Position numbers and translations under genes: made by a program | Shown here: positions 17,147-26,370 of the stretch, in pieces | How the letters are laid out: every line of letters starts with the position of its first letter | Numbering within the stretch: position 1 is the first letter of the stretch | Assembly (NCBI RefSeq): GCF_024584705.1 | Contig: NZ_CP097384.1 | Span: 4,154,001 to 4,218,000, forward strand | DNA from: Blastopirellula sp. J2-11 | Lineage (GTDB): Bacteria; Planctomycetota; Planctomycetia; Pirellulales; Pirellulaceae | Direction of reading: 5' to 3' | DNA: 64,000 bases | The notes under the pieces: model-generated | Told to the model about the DNA's origin: nothing | Database searches by the model: none | What the model saw: the letters and a program-made list of their open reading frames with translations, nothing else

Positions 17147-17725
17147 TTATCGTTTCGGCCAGAACCAATAGCCCAGTCCACCAGCCATCGCCAGCATGTC
17201 AACGCAAACGATTCCTACCACGATCGGGTCCCACGAGTTCTGGTTCTTTTGGGCCAGTTGCGGTTTGTTCCTTTGTACTTGCGGTTCCTTGGGCATATTG
17301 ATGACGCGCAGGATTTCGGCAATGCTCCGGTCCATGTCTGGTTGGCGCGATGCATCCTTGCCTTTGATGTTTTTTTGCAGAACGCCATCCGACTTGCTTT
17401 GAATTTGCTTAGGAAGGTTGTATCTGGCAATCTGGTAAATATTCGTACTAGCTGGCGACTTTAGGCCTCTTTTGCTAGTCGAATAATTCTCGATATCATC
17501 CGCGATCGCATCTAGCTTGGGCAGTGCTTCCTGCTGGAAAGCCTCCCAATCCGCATCGCTCGCCTTGCGCGCCTTCAGCTCTTTGCATTGGGTCTGGATC
17601 GCCAGGCATATTTCGTAGCCTTCCTGGTCCGAGAAATCGCGAAAATGAAACATTCGCGGGACGGTGATCGCCATGAACACGAGCAATATCGCCCCCAATA
17701 AATACCATTTGGGATCTGCTTGCAT
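17147..17725 (-). CDS. Small membrane protein of unknown function
   Basis: AGGAG lies 8 bases before the ATG at 17725, so I use this start (MQADPKWYLLGAILL) rather than the longer frame from 17842. The 192-residue protein has a TM segment at about 7-23, a charged helical middle, and a second TM near the C-terminus (IVVGIVCVDMLAMAGGLGYWFWPKR). No family recognised. It ends 19 bp before the OpgC-type gene and may be co-transcribed. Confidence 0.65.
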   Translation of the reverse strand: MQADPKWYLLGAILLVFMAITVPRMFHFRDFSDQEGYEICLAIQTQCKELKARKASDADWEAFQQEALPKLDAIADDIENYSTSKRGLKSPASTNIYQIARYNLPKQIQSKSDGVLQKNIKGKDASRQPDMDRSIAEILRVINMPKEPQVQRNKPQLAQKNQNSWDPIVVGIVCVDMLAMAGGLGYWFWPKR

Positions 17726-17838
17726 GATCGTTTCTCCTCTACAACGTATAGTGTGCCTAAACCTTCGTTCCATTTGGTGAGCGGTGAATTTCCATTGCCC
17801 TACCGACTTACAACTCCAACACACTTCGCTTGCCCGCT

Positions 17839-18744
17839 TCAACTAGCGGAGGTATCTCCAAGCACGCTACGACGCTTTTGCTGAAACAGCCAATCGAGCA
17901 GTTCATGGGAGTCGCGAAAAACAGGCTCCCAAACTCCATGCCCGACGCCTGCAAGTTCGGAATAATGGGGCGTTCCGCCCGCAGCTCGGATTGCGGCGAT
18001 CATGTCGCGCGAGCCCGCTGGAGAAACGACATCGTCCGCGGCGCCATGGATCGCCCAAATTGTCGTTTCCCTTAGCAATTCAGCTCGATCGATACTTCCT
18101 CCACCAGCCACGGGAATCACCGCGGCGAACCTGTCAGGACATCGACAGGCCAACTCCCAGGCGCCATATCCGCCCATGGAAAACCCAATGACATAAATGC
18201 GATCGACATCGACTGCACACGTTTTAATGACGTGGTTAAGAATTTCGCAAACCGCATCCAATTCATCGGGAAAGGTTGCTCCCGGCTGACGGTTTCGTAC
18301 AAACCACCAACCAGCCGCCATCGAGCATTGCGGCGCCACCAGATAACAGGGATATCGCTCCCGATAAGCGTCGCTGGCCAGCAGCGCCGGTAACGATCGC
18401 AATTGCCGTACATTGTCGTCTCCCCGTTCTCCCAGCCCGTGCAAATAGAGAATCAAGGGATAACGTCGCCCGAACTCTTGCTTGAGCGGCGCAAGCAACT
18501 CGTATCTTGCGAACTTGCGATCTCCATATTTAAGATCGACGAGGGGAGCCTTTCGATCCTCGAACTTCATCGCGACTTCAAAGGGGAGGCCATATTGAGT
18601 GCAGTCAGCGTTTCGCTCGTATAAATCGATAATCCGAAATGCGATCAAGTTGGCGGCCACCCAAAATGCGATGACAAATGCTAACTCGCCGGCAAGCCTT
18701 CTTCTCGACTGGCGAACGGAACTGGAAGCGGAAGCGCTATTCAT
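17839..18744 (-). CDS. Esterase / PHB-depolymerase-like alpha/beta hydrolase
   Basis: The 301-residue protein has an N-terminal membrane anchor (LAFVIAFWVAANLIAF, about 19-34) and an alpha/beta hydrolase core: LILYLHGLGERGDD, nucleophile elbow GFSMGG, an acid region IHGAADDVVSP and a final His in GVGHGVW. This is the arrangement of the LpqC/prolyl-oligopeptidase-like esterases common in planctomycetes. The start overlaps the stop of the upstream gene by 8 bases (ATGAATAG), indicating translational coupling. Substrate unknown; an ester of an extracellular polymer is likely. Confidence 0.82.
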   Translation of the reverse strand: MNSASASSSVRQSRRRLAGELAFVIAFWVAANLIAFRIIDLYERNADCTQYGLPFEVAMKFEDRKAPLVDLKYGDRKFARYELLAPLKQEFGRRYPLILYLHGLGERGDDNVRQLRSLPALLASDAYRERYPCYLVAPQCSMAAGWWFVRNRQPGATFPDELDAVCEILNHVIKTCAVDVDRIYVIGFSMGGYGAWELACRCPDRFAAVIPVAGGGSIDRAELLRETTIWAIHGAADDVVSPAGSRDMIAAIRAAGGTPHYSELAGVGHGVWEPVFRDSHELLDWLFQQKRRSVLGDTSAS

Positions 18745-20041
18745 CGCTTTTCGGCTCCTTCGGCTTGCGAGCAGAAAAGCGGATCACCAGGAACATGCCG
18801 ACGCCAATCACCCCCAAAGGCAAGGCGAGACCTGGCCAGCGCGTCAGTGCGATCAGTTGCCGACGCAGCATGTTTTTCCAACTCACCGTACGGGGAACAA
18901 TTTCTTCCCCACGCGAGATCGCCAGCACTTGCGGATAAGTCAGCGTGACGTTCTGCGTCGGGTCAATCTCAAACGGGCCATCTTCTAGAGCCAGAAATCG
19001 ACGCCCTGCAACCAGATCCTCAACCCAGGCTAGCGGTGGAATTGCCTCCTTAAATGCGATTTCAGCATTAGGTTGCTTTTGAAGATCGCATTCAGTCCGT
19101 ATAGCGGTCACAATTTGCGTTACGACCGCTGGTCCAGCGCCGAGAGTTAGTACAGTCCACTGTTTCGGTGCCCAAACTCCGTCTATCGGCTGATCATACA
19201 AAACATCCAACTGCACGACTGCCCGCTCTTCACGGTAACCGATCGCGCGGCGGATCGAGTAATCTTGACCTGCATCCAGAAAAAACTTCCAAGTGAGCGA
19301 GTTTTCGTCCGTCGAATCAGCCGGCAAACGCATCACTACATTCTCTTGACCAACTGTAGCTTGTTTGACTTCGATCATCATATCTTCCATTGTCGAAGTC
19401 AGTCTCGCGTCAAATAAAGAGGGGCGAAACGCCAGCAACAGTGGCAGCGTTAAAAGCTGATGCAAGACCGGGGACGGAACGCCCGAAAAATTCTCGGCAG
19501 AATCCGAATTGTAAGCAGTCGCTCTAGCCAGAGAGGCAATTTCGTGCAGCGAACTAGTCGGCAGGATGACAGCCCGAGGGTATTCTTTGTTGCCACCATG
19601 CCAAGCATGCGTTAGGACTGTCTGAGTCATCGTCAGCGTATAAGAAAGCAACTCTCGCTGCTCCGCAGCCGGGTCCGGAAATTTGGAAAGGAGAGCTGAG
19701 CGATAAAACTCTCGTTCGTTTGTTCCCTTGACCAAGCTATAACCGAACTCGGGATACTCGAAGCTCCGGCTGATGTACTGAAAATTCGGTCCCGAGAAAA
19801 CGAGCTGCCCTCCTATCTCCACATTGGCTTGAGAATCGACAGGAACCCAGGTCGTCTCAAAGCGACCAAATTTCTCATCAGCGATCTCCCATTCAATGTC
19901 ACCTGCCGCATAGGCGTCCGCTCGCTGATCCCAAGCGTCCAAGATTTGCTTCACGCTCACCGGGGCCGCAGCAGACGCGACACTCGCTTCGCCGGTGGCG
20001 ACAAATAGAGAAGCGATGATCATGACACCAGTCATGTGCAT
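18737..20041 (-). CDS. Secreted, C-terminally anchored protein of unknown function
   Basis: The open frame extends to 20236, but that part overlaps the upstream gene; the ATG at 20041 follows the previous stop by five bases and starts a signal peptide (MHMTGVMIIASLFVATGEAS). The roughly 434-residue product ends with a TM segment (LALPLGVIGVGMFLVIRFSA) and a short basic tail. The middle resembles beta-rich lipid/lipoprotein-sorting folds (KQILDAWDQRADAYAAGDIEW) seen in planctomycete outer-membrane-sorting-like proteins, but the match is only suggestive. It is translationally coupled to the esterase downstream. Confidence 0.65.
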   Translation of the reverse strand: MHMTGVMIIASLFVATGEASVASAAAPVSVKQILDAWDQRADAYAAGDIEWEIADEKFGRFETTWVPVDSQANVEIGGQLVFSGPNFQYISRSFEYPEFGYSLVKGTNEREFYRSALLSKFPDPAAEQRELLSYTLTMTQTVLTHAWHGGNKEYPRAVILPTSSLHEIASLARATAYNSDSAENFSGVPSPVLHQLLTLPLLLAFRPSLFDARLTSTMEDMMIEVKQATVGQENVVMRLPADSTDENSLTWKFFLDAGQDYSIRRAIGYREERAVVQLDVLYDQPIDGVWAPKQWTVLTLGAGPAVVTQIVTAIRTECDLQKQPNAEIAFKEAIPPLAWVEDLVAGRRFLALEDGPFEIDPTQNVTLTYPQVLAISRGEEIVPRTVSWKNMLRRQLIALTRWPGLALPLGVIGVGMFLVIRFSARKPKEPKSDE

Positions 20042-20045
20042 TTGA

Positions 20046-21392
20046 CTAACCCCGCTCCTGTACAGATCGCACTCGCAGGTTTTTCCAGCTGACTCCTTCG
20101 TCGGATACGATCGCCGGCCGCAATTCTCTTGCCTGGCCATTCTCTGAATCCAGAAGCGGCATTTCCATTGCCAGCCACCCATTGATTCGCAATTCGAGAT
20201 GCTTCCCTTGGCCAGCAATACGAATATCATTGGCATGGTCGGCTTGAAGTTGTCGCTGAGCTTCGGGATTTAATGCTGCAATCCATTCGCCATTCAGCCG
20301 ACGCACTCCGCCGATGCCTGCCTCAGAAAGAGGCAACACAATTTCCAATCCGGAAGGAGAAACGGAATCGCCATCGCTTTCGACCAGGACGATGCGACAC
20401 AGAGATGCAGTTTCGCCAAAGATCGCATCGACATGGAAATCGAATGGGCCGTAGGCAAGATCGCTCACTAACATCGCAAAGTGATCGGCATCACCTACCG
20501 CAGACGAAGCAACAAGAGAGCCGTCTTCCGATGCTATCCAAGCAGAATCTGGACTAGCCGTCCATGCATCCAACGCCTGTTGCGGCGATAACAACTGGAA
20601 CAGCCCATTTTTCGCACGGTCTGGGGTTCGACTCTGTTTGGTCAACCAATTCCACATTCCGACTGAACGAAATCCAAGGTTCCAGCAGTCGTGGCCGCCT
20701 TGCTTGTATTGGGTAAAGTTTGGACTCGCACCAGCTTCGAGCAACTGTTGTCGCGTCTCTTCATTCATTTTGACAAGACTTGCACTATCGCCCTGATTGT
20801 AGAGATTCCAGATGGGCAAACCTGAGCCAGCGAGCTTCTCAGCATCAACGCGGGGTTTGCCACAAAGCGGTACAGCGGCAGCGAAGCGTTCAGGATACTT
20901 GCTGATCGCATGCCAGACGCCATCGCCTCCCTGGGACACGCCAGTGATATAGAAGCGATCTGGATCTGTACCATACTCTTTTGCAACATAGTCGGCGAAA
21001 TCGAGAGCGACTTCTAGCTGTTCGCCGTTAAAGTTTTTGTTCTCGGCGCACTGAGGAATGGCACAGACGAAGGGAAAAGACTGTTTGTTTTCCCAAATTT
21101 GAAGGCCGAAGTTGTTCTCAATCGTCCAATAGCCGTCGAACCCGTTTTCGCCACGACCATTGAGAAACAAAAGAAGCGGCAAACGTTCTACCGATTGATG
21201 CCCGGGCGGAACATACACCAGAAACGTGCGTTCATGTTCAAATTTATCGATAAACTTGGTTTCCACAAAACCATGAGCAATTACCGATTTACTCTGGAAT
21301 GACATTGACCAGACACCCCAGAAAAATGCCCCGATGGCTACCGCGCCTACAGCAAAAAGAAACGCCAGTCGTACGGTATAATGCCATTTCAT
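20046..21392 (-). CDS. Anchored esterase-like hydrolase with C-terminal beta-sandwich
   Basis: GGGGAGGAAG lies before the ATG at 21392, so I prefer it over the TTG at 21419. After an N-terminal membrane anchor (AFLFAVGAVAIGAFFWGVW) comes an alpha/beta hydrolase: LLLFLNGRGENG, nucleophile elbow GVSQGGDG, acid/His region YNQGDSASL and GGHDCW. From about residue 265 a concanavalin-like domain follows (LLSPQQALDAW, LELRINGWLAMEMPL, GVSWKNLRVRSV) resembling DUF1080, a planctomycete domain linked to glycan hydrolysis. The fusion suggests a carbohydrate-binding esterase. First of three coupled genes down to 17839. Confidence 0.78.
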   Translation of the reverse strand: MKWHYTVRLAFLFAVGAVAIGAFFWGVWSMSFQSKSVIAHGFVETKFIDKFEHERTFLVYVPPGHQSVERLPLLLFLNGRGENGFDGYWTIENNFGLQIWENKQSFPFVCAIPQCAENKNFNGEQLEVALDFADYVAKEYGTDPDRFYITGVSQGGDGVWHAISKYPERFAAAVPLCGKPRVDAEKLAGSGLPIWNLYNQGDSASLVKMNEETRQQLLEAGASPNFTQYKQGGHDCWNLGFRSVGMWNWLTKQSRTPDRAKNGLFQLLSPQQALDAWTASPDSAWIASEDGSLVASSAVGDADHFAMLVSDLAYGPFDFHVDAIFGETASLCRIVLVESDGDSVSPSGLEIVLPLSEAGIGGVRRLNGEWIAALNPEAQRQLQADHANDIRIAGQGKHLELRINGWLAMEMPLLDSENGQARELRPAIVSDEGVSWKNLRVRSVQERG

Positions 21393-21434
21393 CAGCTTCC
21401 TCCCCACCAAGCCGTTCAAGTCCTGAAAAAAAGC

Positions 21435-22247
21435 TCAAAGCACTAAACACACCCTACGTTTCGCAACTGCCCCGCCGTCAACCATCACCAAAAGCGAGAC
21501 ATATATTCTTTCTAAATCACTCAAATCCGATGCGCCAGTCCTCTTTATTACAAATGACAGTTCCCCCTCCCGCAGCACCAAGCCCTTATCGTCAACAAGC
21601 ACGGGATCATCCAAAGTAACTTCTGGCAAGATCCACTCAGGGCAACCCTCAACCCGAATTTGATAGTCAACACAATCCCAAGAATCAAGCGACGGAACCC
21701 GATAATAGCCCTTTAGAGCCATGACTAAGGGCACGCCCTCGCCGTGGCTCTCAGGATCCAAGCTGCCAACTGACAAACAAGACGGCGTCGGCTCTAAGTC
21801 ATCAAGGACCTCAAGGACACCGCCAATCCGAACCTCGTTGGAGCCATCCGGCTCGGTCAAGAAAGCACTTCTCGAAACTCGACCGATCGTGCTAGGATAT
21901 GGAATCGAAAGATCAATACCAAGCGACTCCGTACCAGCGGCAACTAAACGGTCCCCAACAGATAGCGTAGATCCTGCCTGAAATATAGATATACATCCAC
22001 AACTCTTTGACGCTACTACCAACTCATTGGGCGTTCCATTGCCGCTGGGGATATCAAAATGAAAGCTTAAACGTTCTCCGCGACGAGCTTTCTCTAGACA
22101 CTCCGAAAGAAGAAATCGCTTCATGACGTTGGTCTGCCCAAAATGCTCTCCTGCAACAGGCGATCCGAGCCCCACTACTAGGACGGTGGATGAAGCGATG
22201 ACACATGAAACGCATGTCCATAACAATATCTGGATTGGTTTACTCAT
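21435..22247 (-). CDS. DUF1573-like secreted protein
   Basis: The ATG at 22247 (MSKPIQILLW) starts a hydrophobic signal segment; the open frame begins at a TTG four codons earlier. The protein (270 residues) has the NELVVASKSCGCISI motif of the DUF1573 family (paired Cys after a beta strand, typical of planctomycete and Bacteroidetes cell-surface proteins) and further beta-rich sequence with Cys in SLDSWDCVDYQIRVEGCPEW. Function unknown. It is 42 bp upstream of the esterase operon. A second DUF1573-like gene is at 25453. Confidence 0.65.
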   Translation of the reverse strand: MSKPIQILLWTCVSCVIASSTVLVVGLGSPVAGEHFGQTNVMKRFLLSECLEKARRGERLSFHFDIPSGNGTPNELVVASKSCGCISIFQAGSTLSVGDRLVAAGTESLGIDLSIPYPSTIGRVSRSAFLTEPDGSNEVRIGGVLEVLDDLEPTPSCLSVGSLDPESHGEGVPLVMALKGYYRVPSLDSWDCVDYQIRVEGCPEWILPEVTLDDPVLVDDKGLVLREGELSFVIKRTGASDLSDLERIYVSLLVMVDGGAVAKRRVCLVL

Positions 22248-22848
22248 AAAGCAGGACAATTTAACCTGATGAAATAAAACATGCTTGTCTCAGCTAACGA
22301 AGTGTCAACTGCTAGATCCATTAGCCTATCTCAATAGACTCGCCGCATTAGTCGCAAGCCCCAAAACACCAAACTGGTTCGTCGCAACCAGGCCTTCGTG
22401 TGGGCAATTGCCCTGTCGTTGCGGATTTGCTGAAAGACACTTGAAAAGGACTATTCTCGCGATTCGATCGAGACGTAAACCAGCCCCTGACGTCCTCACC
22501 TTGTCCGAACGTATTCCTCTGACGAGCTAGTGGATCCGCACCAACAGATTGTCGAAATGGACCCTGCTCTTTGAATAACTTCGCCACCCTTGCTCGTCTT
22601 CTCAATTCTCAAGCGGGCCTTGACTGCTAACGCCTTCCAGGCCCAAATATTTACACACGTAATCAGGTGAAGTCTCATCCTCCTGGCGCTCCGTCAGATG
22701 TTCATATAGCACACCAACTATAGGGACTAAATTCGCCGAAACTGACGCTCTGTAACTATAAATTCGGCATGCCCCCCCTGCTTGCAGTCTGGCTGCAAAA
22801 CAACATCAGAGAGAAGCGAAGGACTCCTTAAGCTAGATCTTTATGGGC
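22248..22848. other. Intergenic stretch, no gene seen
   Basis: Roughly 600 bases with only short chance reading frames on both strands. No RNA gene or clear hairpin noticed. Confidence 0.4.
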
Positions 22849-23112
22849 TTAGCTTAATAGACCGCCCTCTTCGCCAATGTCGCCATATTCATCTATGTGG
22901 CAGTTGGTCTTAATAATCACCCATTTGAGTTCAGCATACCTGGCAAACACATCAAAACACGCTACACGTGAAAAGTGCGATTCGGTTCCAGTCGCATGCA
23001 ATACAGATGCCAGATGCAACATGACCTACGCAGAGGATAAAAGGCATACACACGTGAGTGCAAGGCTAAGCACTAAAGTCCTTCCTGTTCCTACAGATTC
23101 GTATATTGTAGA
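22849..23112 (-). pseudogene. Decayed paralogue of the Cys-rich secreted protein
   Basis: The minus strand from 23022 reads MLHLASVLHATGTES, then ACFDVFARYAEL, CHIDEYGDIGEEGG and a stop at 22849. The intact gene at 23470-23979 has IMAHLASALHATGQEE, CFPAYSTPL and CYHDEEGDWGEEGE in the same order. Upstream, RTLVLSLALTCVCLLSSA is followed by an in-frame TAG at 23026 exactly where the signal peptide should continue. So this is a duplicated copy inactivated by a stop and truncated after the first third. Confidence 0.65.
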
Positions 23113-23469
23113 AGAATAGTGCTTCTCACTTGCAATGACAATTGCATTAAGAAACGGACCCAATCCCCACCCTCTGTAGCTCCTTGCTTCCCCAAAGCCA
23201 AATTTCAAACCGCGAAAGTAGACGCCCATCGGTAGCGGTCGGGCGCGTCATAACAGGCCAAGCCGCTTCGAGCTAGTGATCAAATCTAATCTCAGCCAGC
23301 AATCTACCCAGCCGGCGACAGGATACATTTCGTAGTCCAGAACCGTCCGCATCCGCCGAAATCCAAAAAAAACAGTGGCTGCTTTACGGTGTCACCGCGT
23401 TGCGATTCCCACGCCCTCGATTCGGGATTAAGCTTTAGAGAGCTTGCGACGGAAAAAATTGACGGACGG
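23113..23469. other. Intergenic stretch, no gene seen
   Basis: About 360 bases between the decayed paralogue and the intact Cys-rich gene. It holds no supported gene; it may contain the promoter of the dead copy. Confidence 0.35.
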
Positions 23470-23979
23470 CTAAAGGCTGTTACAGTCTAAACTGTCGAAT
23501 GTAGCGCTTCCTCCAGTCGGGCCCAGGTAAACACAAGAGCATTCGAGGGTCATCTCATTTTCCTCGCATTGAAAGGCGTACTGATATGTCGTGAATTCCG
23601 TAAGAATCAAAACGGGCGGAACCTGAGTCGACTGCTCGCACTTTTCTACGCCGCCCGGGTAGACTCCCTCCTTGCACCCCCCTGGTTCCACGCTGTCCCA
23701 TTGAAAAGCTGAACACGTTACCTTAGTAGTTTCTGGATTAATCTTAATACACTCCCCCTCTTCGCCCCAGTCGCCTTCTTCATCGTGATAGCACGCGAGT
23801 TCGAGGTCCCCGTACACCAGATCAAGGGGGGTGGAATACGCTGGAAAACATTTATTTCCTGGATACATTTCCTCTTGGCCAGTCGCATGCAAGGCAGATG
23901 CCAAATGTGCCATGATCCACAACGAGGAGAAAAAGAGGGGTGCCCTGAGTGCAGAGCGAAAAGTTGGTCTTTTTTTCAT
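23470..23979 (-). CDS. Cys-rich secreted protein of unknown function
   Basis: GGAGG five bases before the ATG at 23979 fixes the start. The 169-residue product has a signal peptide (MKKRPTFRSALRAPLFFSSLW then ...ASALHATG) and ten Cys in the mature part, spaced like a small disulfide-bonded extracellular domain (CFPAYS, ACYHDEE, ECIKI, TCSAF, GCKEG, KCEQ, QCEE, ECSCVY, DCNSL). No known family. A dead paralogue lies 450 bp downstream, so the family has been duplicated here. Confidence 0.7.
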   Translation of the reverse strand: MKKRPTFRSALRAPLFFSSLWIMAHLASALHATGQEEMYPGNKCFPAYSTPLDLVYGDLELACYHDEEGDWGEEGECIKINPETTKVTCSAFQWDSVEPGGCKEGVYPGGVEKCEQSTQVPPVLILTEFTTYQYAFQCEENEMTLECSCVYLGPTGGSATFDSLDCNSL

Positions 23980-24174
23980 ACTTACCTCCAAGAGAATCTT
24001 AAAGACATTGGCAATGAGGATACATGCCGTGATTGGAAAAAGTGAAGCCGTAAAATTTCATATCCACTATTGTCGCACAGCCCCCGGAAGACGCATATCG
24101 TCCCGAGCCAGAGCTATTGATCCGCGAAAGTCAGGCATGCCCTTTCCTCTCCCTGACGCATCATTAGTCCGAAG

Positions 24175-25443
24175 CTAAGACCGCTTGTACTTCAGCCAAT
24201 AATAGACGAGCCCAGCCAATACGATCGCGTTGACGACTAAGAGCGTTACCCTCCATCCCCACCTTCCTTCCAGAACTGCGTTTTCTTGGGGGTGCAAAAT
24301 GATGCCATCCGGGAGCTCTTTCATCACGTCTTTATATTCCCGACGAATTTTTTCAACTTGTGCTGTAGAGTTCGTTGGATTGACTTCCACATACGTATCG
24401 CCGGCACTAGCCGGCACAGCAAAAGCTGTCGCGGCAATAGGTGCATCTAAATCCGCTCGCTTAATAAAATAGGGCGAACAGGACCATTGATTTGGTGCCG
24501 ATCCCTTTCTTAACTCGACGGTAATTGCGGGGCTGGTATGTGGCACGGGGGCACGCACGTCGTGATGGCCGAAGTGAAACCTAACTATTCGCGGCTCCCC
24601 CGTGGCAGTTCTCGTGGTAACACTGGCGAAGATCGAATCGCTATCATGGTCGGCCAGAAAATGCTGCGTCGCAGCCCCTCTGTTGATTGAATACAGGGTG
24701 AATTGGCCAATCCTTCTTTCAACTGCGTCACCAGAAAACCACACGCTAGATCGCGAGAAAAGCTCAGCGGTTCCCAAGTGACGCTCCATAGCAAACGGTC
24801 CGCTTGAGTGCGTAATTTGATCAACCTTTCCTTGCTGGCTCACGGAAGCCACGCCTTTGCTAGTCCGGACCTGCCTAATACCTCGCCCGCTTTCCTTGCC
24901 CCCAAATTGTTCAGAAATCGAATAGCTCTTGCCATCAAAATAAACATCGGATTGGATCCAGTCAGGGCGATCTGTTACATGCGATTTGCCGCCAGGAAGC
25001 CCCTCTAGGGAGACGGGAGGCGCTTCCTGCAAATTCAACCCGAATTCGCTGACAAAATCCCATGACGGCTTGGCATCTCGAAACCCAAAAGACTTGTGGC
25101 GTTCGTAAAACTCAACCACATCCTCGATGGAATCTAATTGAAGGCCCTCGATCCTGCGCGTTATCGCAGACCGCGAACAAACAACATGGCCGTTAACCGG
25201 CACATAGAACCTCTCGGACAGTTCAATTGCGAAAACATCGGAAACCGACAACGGGACCGCGATCAGCGCACAGACCGCAAGCCAAGGGGAAACGCCTCGG
25301 CGATGTGCCCAGATACGCAATACAAAGCAGGTTGCCGCGGAGCGATAAAACATAAATAAATAATTCTCCGTTATAAGCTCTGACAAAACCGCAATTTTAT
25401 ACGACGAAATTGTGGTGTCAGTATCGTAGCTGGTCAACTCCAC
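24175..25443 (-). CDS. Membrane-anchored secreted protein of unknown function
   Basis: AGGAG six bases before a GTG at 25443 supports this start; an ATG at 25353 is an alternative with a weaker site. The 422-residue protein has a hydrophobic export segment (WLAVCALIAVPLSVSDVFA, about residues 54-72), a beta-rich extracytoplasmic part and a C-terminal TM with basic tail (VTLLVVNAIVLAGLVYYWLKYKRS). This N-signal/C-anchor layout matches the 18737 protein. It begins 9 bp after the DUF1573-like gene, so the two are an operon. No function can be assigned. Confidence 0.68.
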   Translation of the reverse strand: MELTSYDTDTTISSYKIAVLSELITENYLFMFYRSAATCFVLRIWAHRRGVSPWLAVCALIAVPLSVSDVFAIELSERFYVPVNGHVVCSRSAITRRIEGLQLDSIEDVVEFYERHKSFGFRDAKPSWDFVSEFGLNLQEAPPVSLEGLPGGKSHVTDRPDWIQSDVYFDGKSYSISEQFGGKESGRGIRQVRTSKGVASVSQQGKVDQITHSSGPFAMERHLGTAELFSRSSVWFSGDAVERRIGQFTLYSINRGAATQHFLADHDSDSIFASVTTRTATGEPRIVRFHFGHHDVRAPVPHTSPAITVELRKGSAPNQWSCSPYFIKRADLDAPIAATAFAVPASAGDTYVEVNPTNSTAQVEKIRREYKDVMKELPDGIILHPQENAVLEGRWGWRVTLLVVNAIVLAGLVYYWLKYKRS

Positions 25444-25452
25444 GTCGCACTC

Positions 25453-26142
25453 CTAGTAACAATACTTCGTCCCCTTGGGATGAGAAGCATTCACGTCAAT
25501 CTGCTGCTCTTCGGCGCTCTGCTGCACGTTATCCACCGACCACGGCGACTTCAAGCCAAGAATATCACTTGACGATCGCTTCCTATTATCATTTTCGACA
25601 ACAACATCGAAGTTCTCGGAAGTATATCGAAGAGCATTCATTGCTCCAAATCCTTGCGCTTTGCGTTTTGCACCTGAGATCAATACGGAAATATCTCGAT
25701 CAAGAACCTGGCCTGACTTGAGTCGTATCTCTAGTCCAACACGGAGCATTATCCCGCGCGAAACAGCGTGATCCTGAGCAGGCTCATCGAACTTAATCTG
25801 AACAGCAACCCTCCGCTCACCTCTTGCGTTGATGTAGTCGCACGCAGTAGCTACAGCACATTCGCAGGAGGTTGCAATGCTATCGACACCAGAGGCGTCT
25901 GCGATTTCTGCCACCTCAAGCGGAAAAGTGATGGTCGTCACTTCGCCAGGAAAAACAATCCCGGCATCCCATGCGCTACTGGGAGCAGATTCGGTCGCTT
26001 GGTGCCCAGCAGCTGCGATTGCTTCAGTCTCACGACTGCAACCGACGCTCGTCAATACGATGCCGAAGCAAGTAGCAATTATTAGTCCTGCAATGCGAAA
26101 ACGCGTTGCTACAGAATCCAGCAGGTACGTCGAAGAGTTCAT
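25453..26142 (-). CDS. DUF1573-like lipoprotein
   Basis: The 229-residue protein has a lipobox (LTSVGC, Cys35) after a hydrophobic segment, so it is probably an outer-membrane or periplasmic lipoprotein. It contains DAGIVFPGEVTTITFPLEV and then VDSIATSCECAVA, the DUF1573-like beta-strand plus paired-Cys motif. The final CY lies close to the start of the next gene, which it precedes by 9 bp. Function unknown; members are widespread in planctomycetes. Confidence 0.68.
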   Translation of the reverse strand: MNSSTYLLDSVATRFRIAGLIIATCFGIVLTSVGCSRETEAIAAAGHQATESAPSSAWDAGIVFPGEVTTITFPLEVAEIADASGVDSIATSCECAVATACDYINARGERRVAVQIKFDEPAQDHAVSRGIMLRVGLEIRLKSGQVLDRDISVLISGAKRKAQGFGAMNALRYTSENFDVVVENDNRKRSSSDILGLKSPWSVDNVQQSAEEQQIDVNASHPKGTKYCY

Positions 26143-26370
26143 TTGTTAAAAGCCCGCTGAGCGGTTGCCAGCAACGACGCTCGCCAATTAGTATTGCGCG
26201 GAAAGAGAAGAGACAGCTACGCCCAATGACGACGAGCGTGTGGTCACAATTTATCATGGCATCGCTTCGCGTCAACATCTTTTATTAGCGAGTTTTCTCC
26301 GAGATAAAAGCAATAGTCGTGATGTTACAACACTCCTCAATTCCCTCGTAAGAGTTCTCACAATCCGCTA

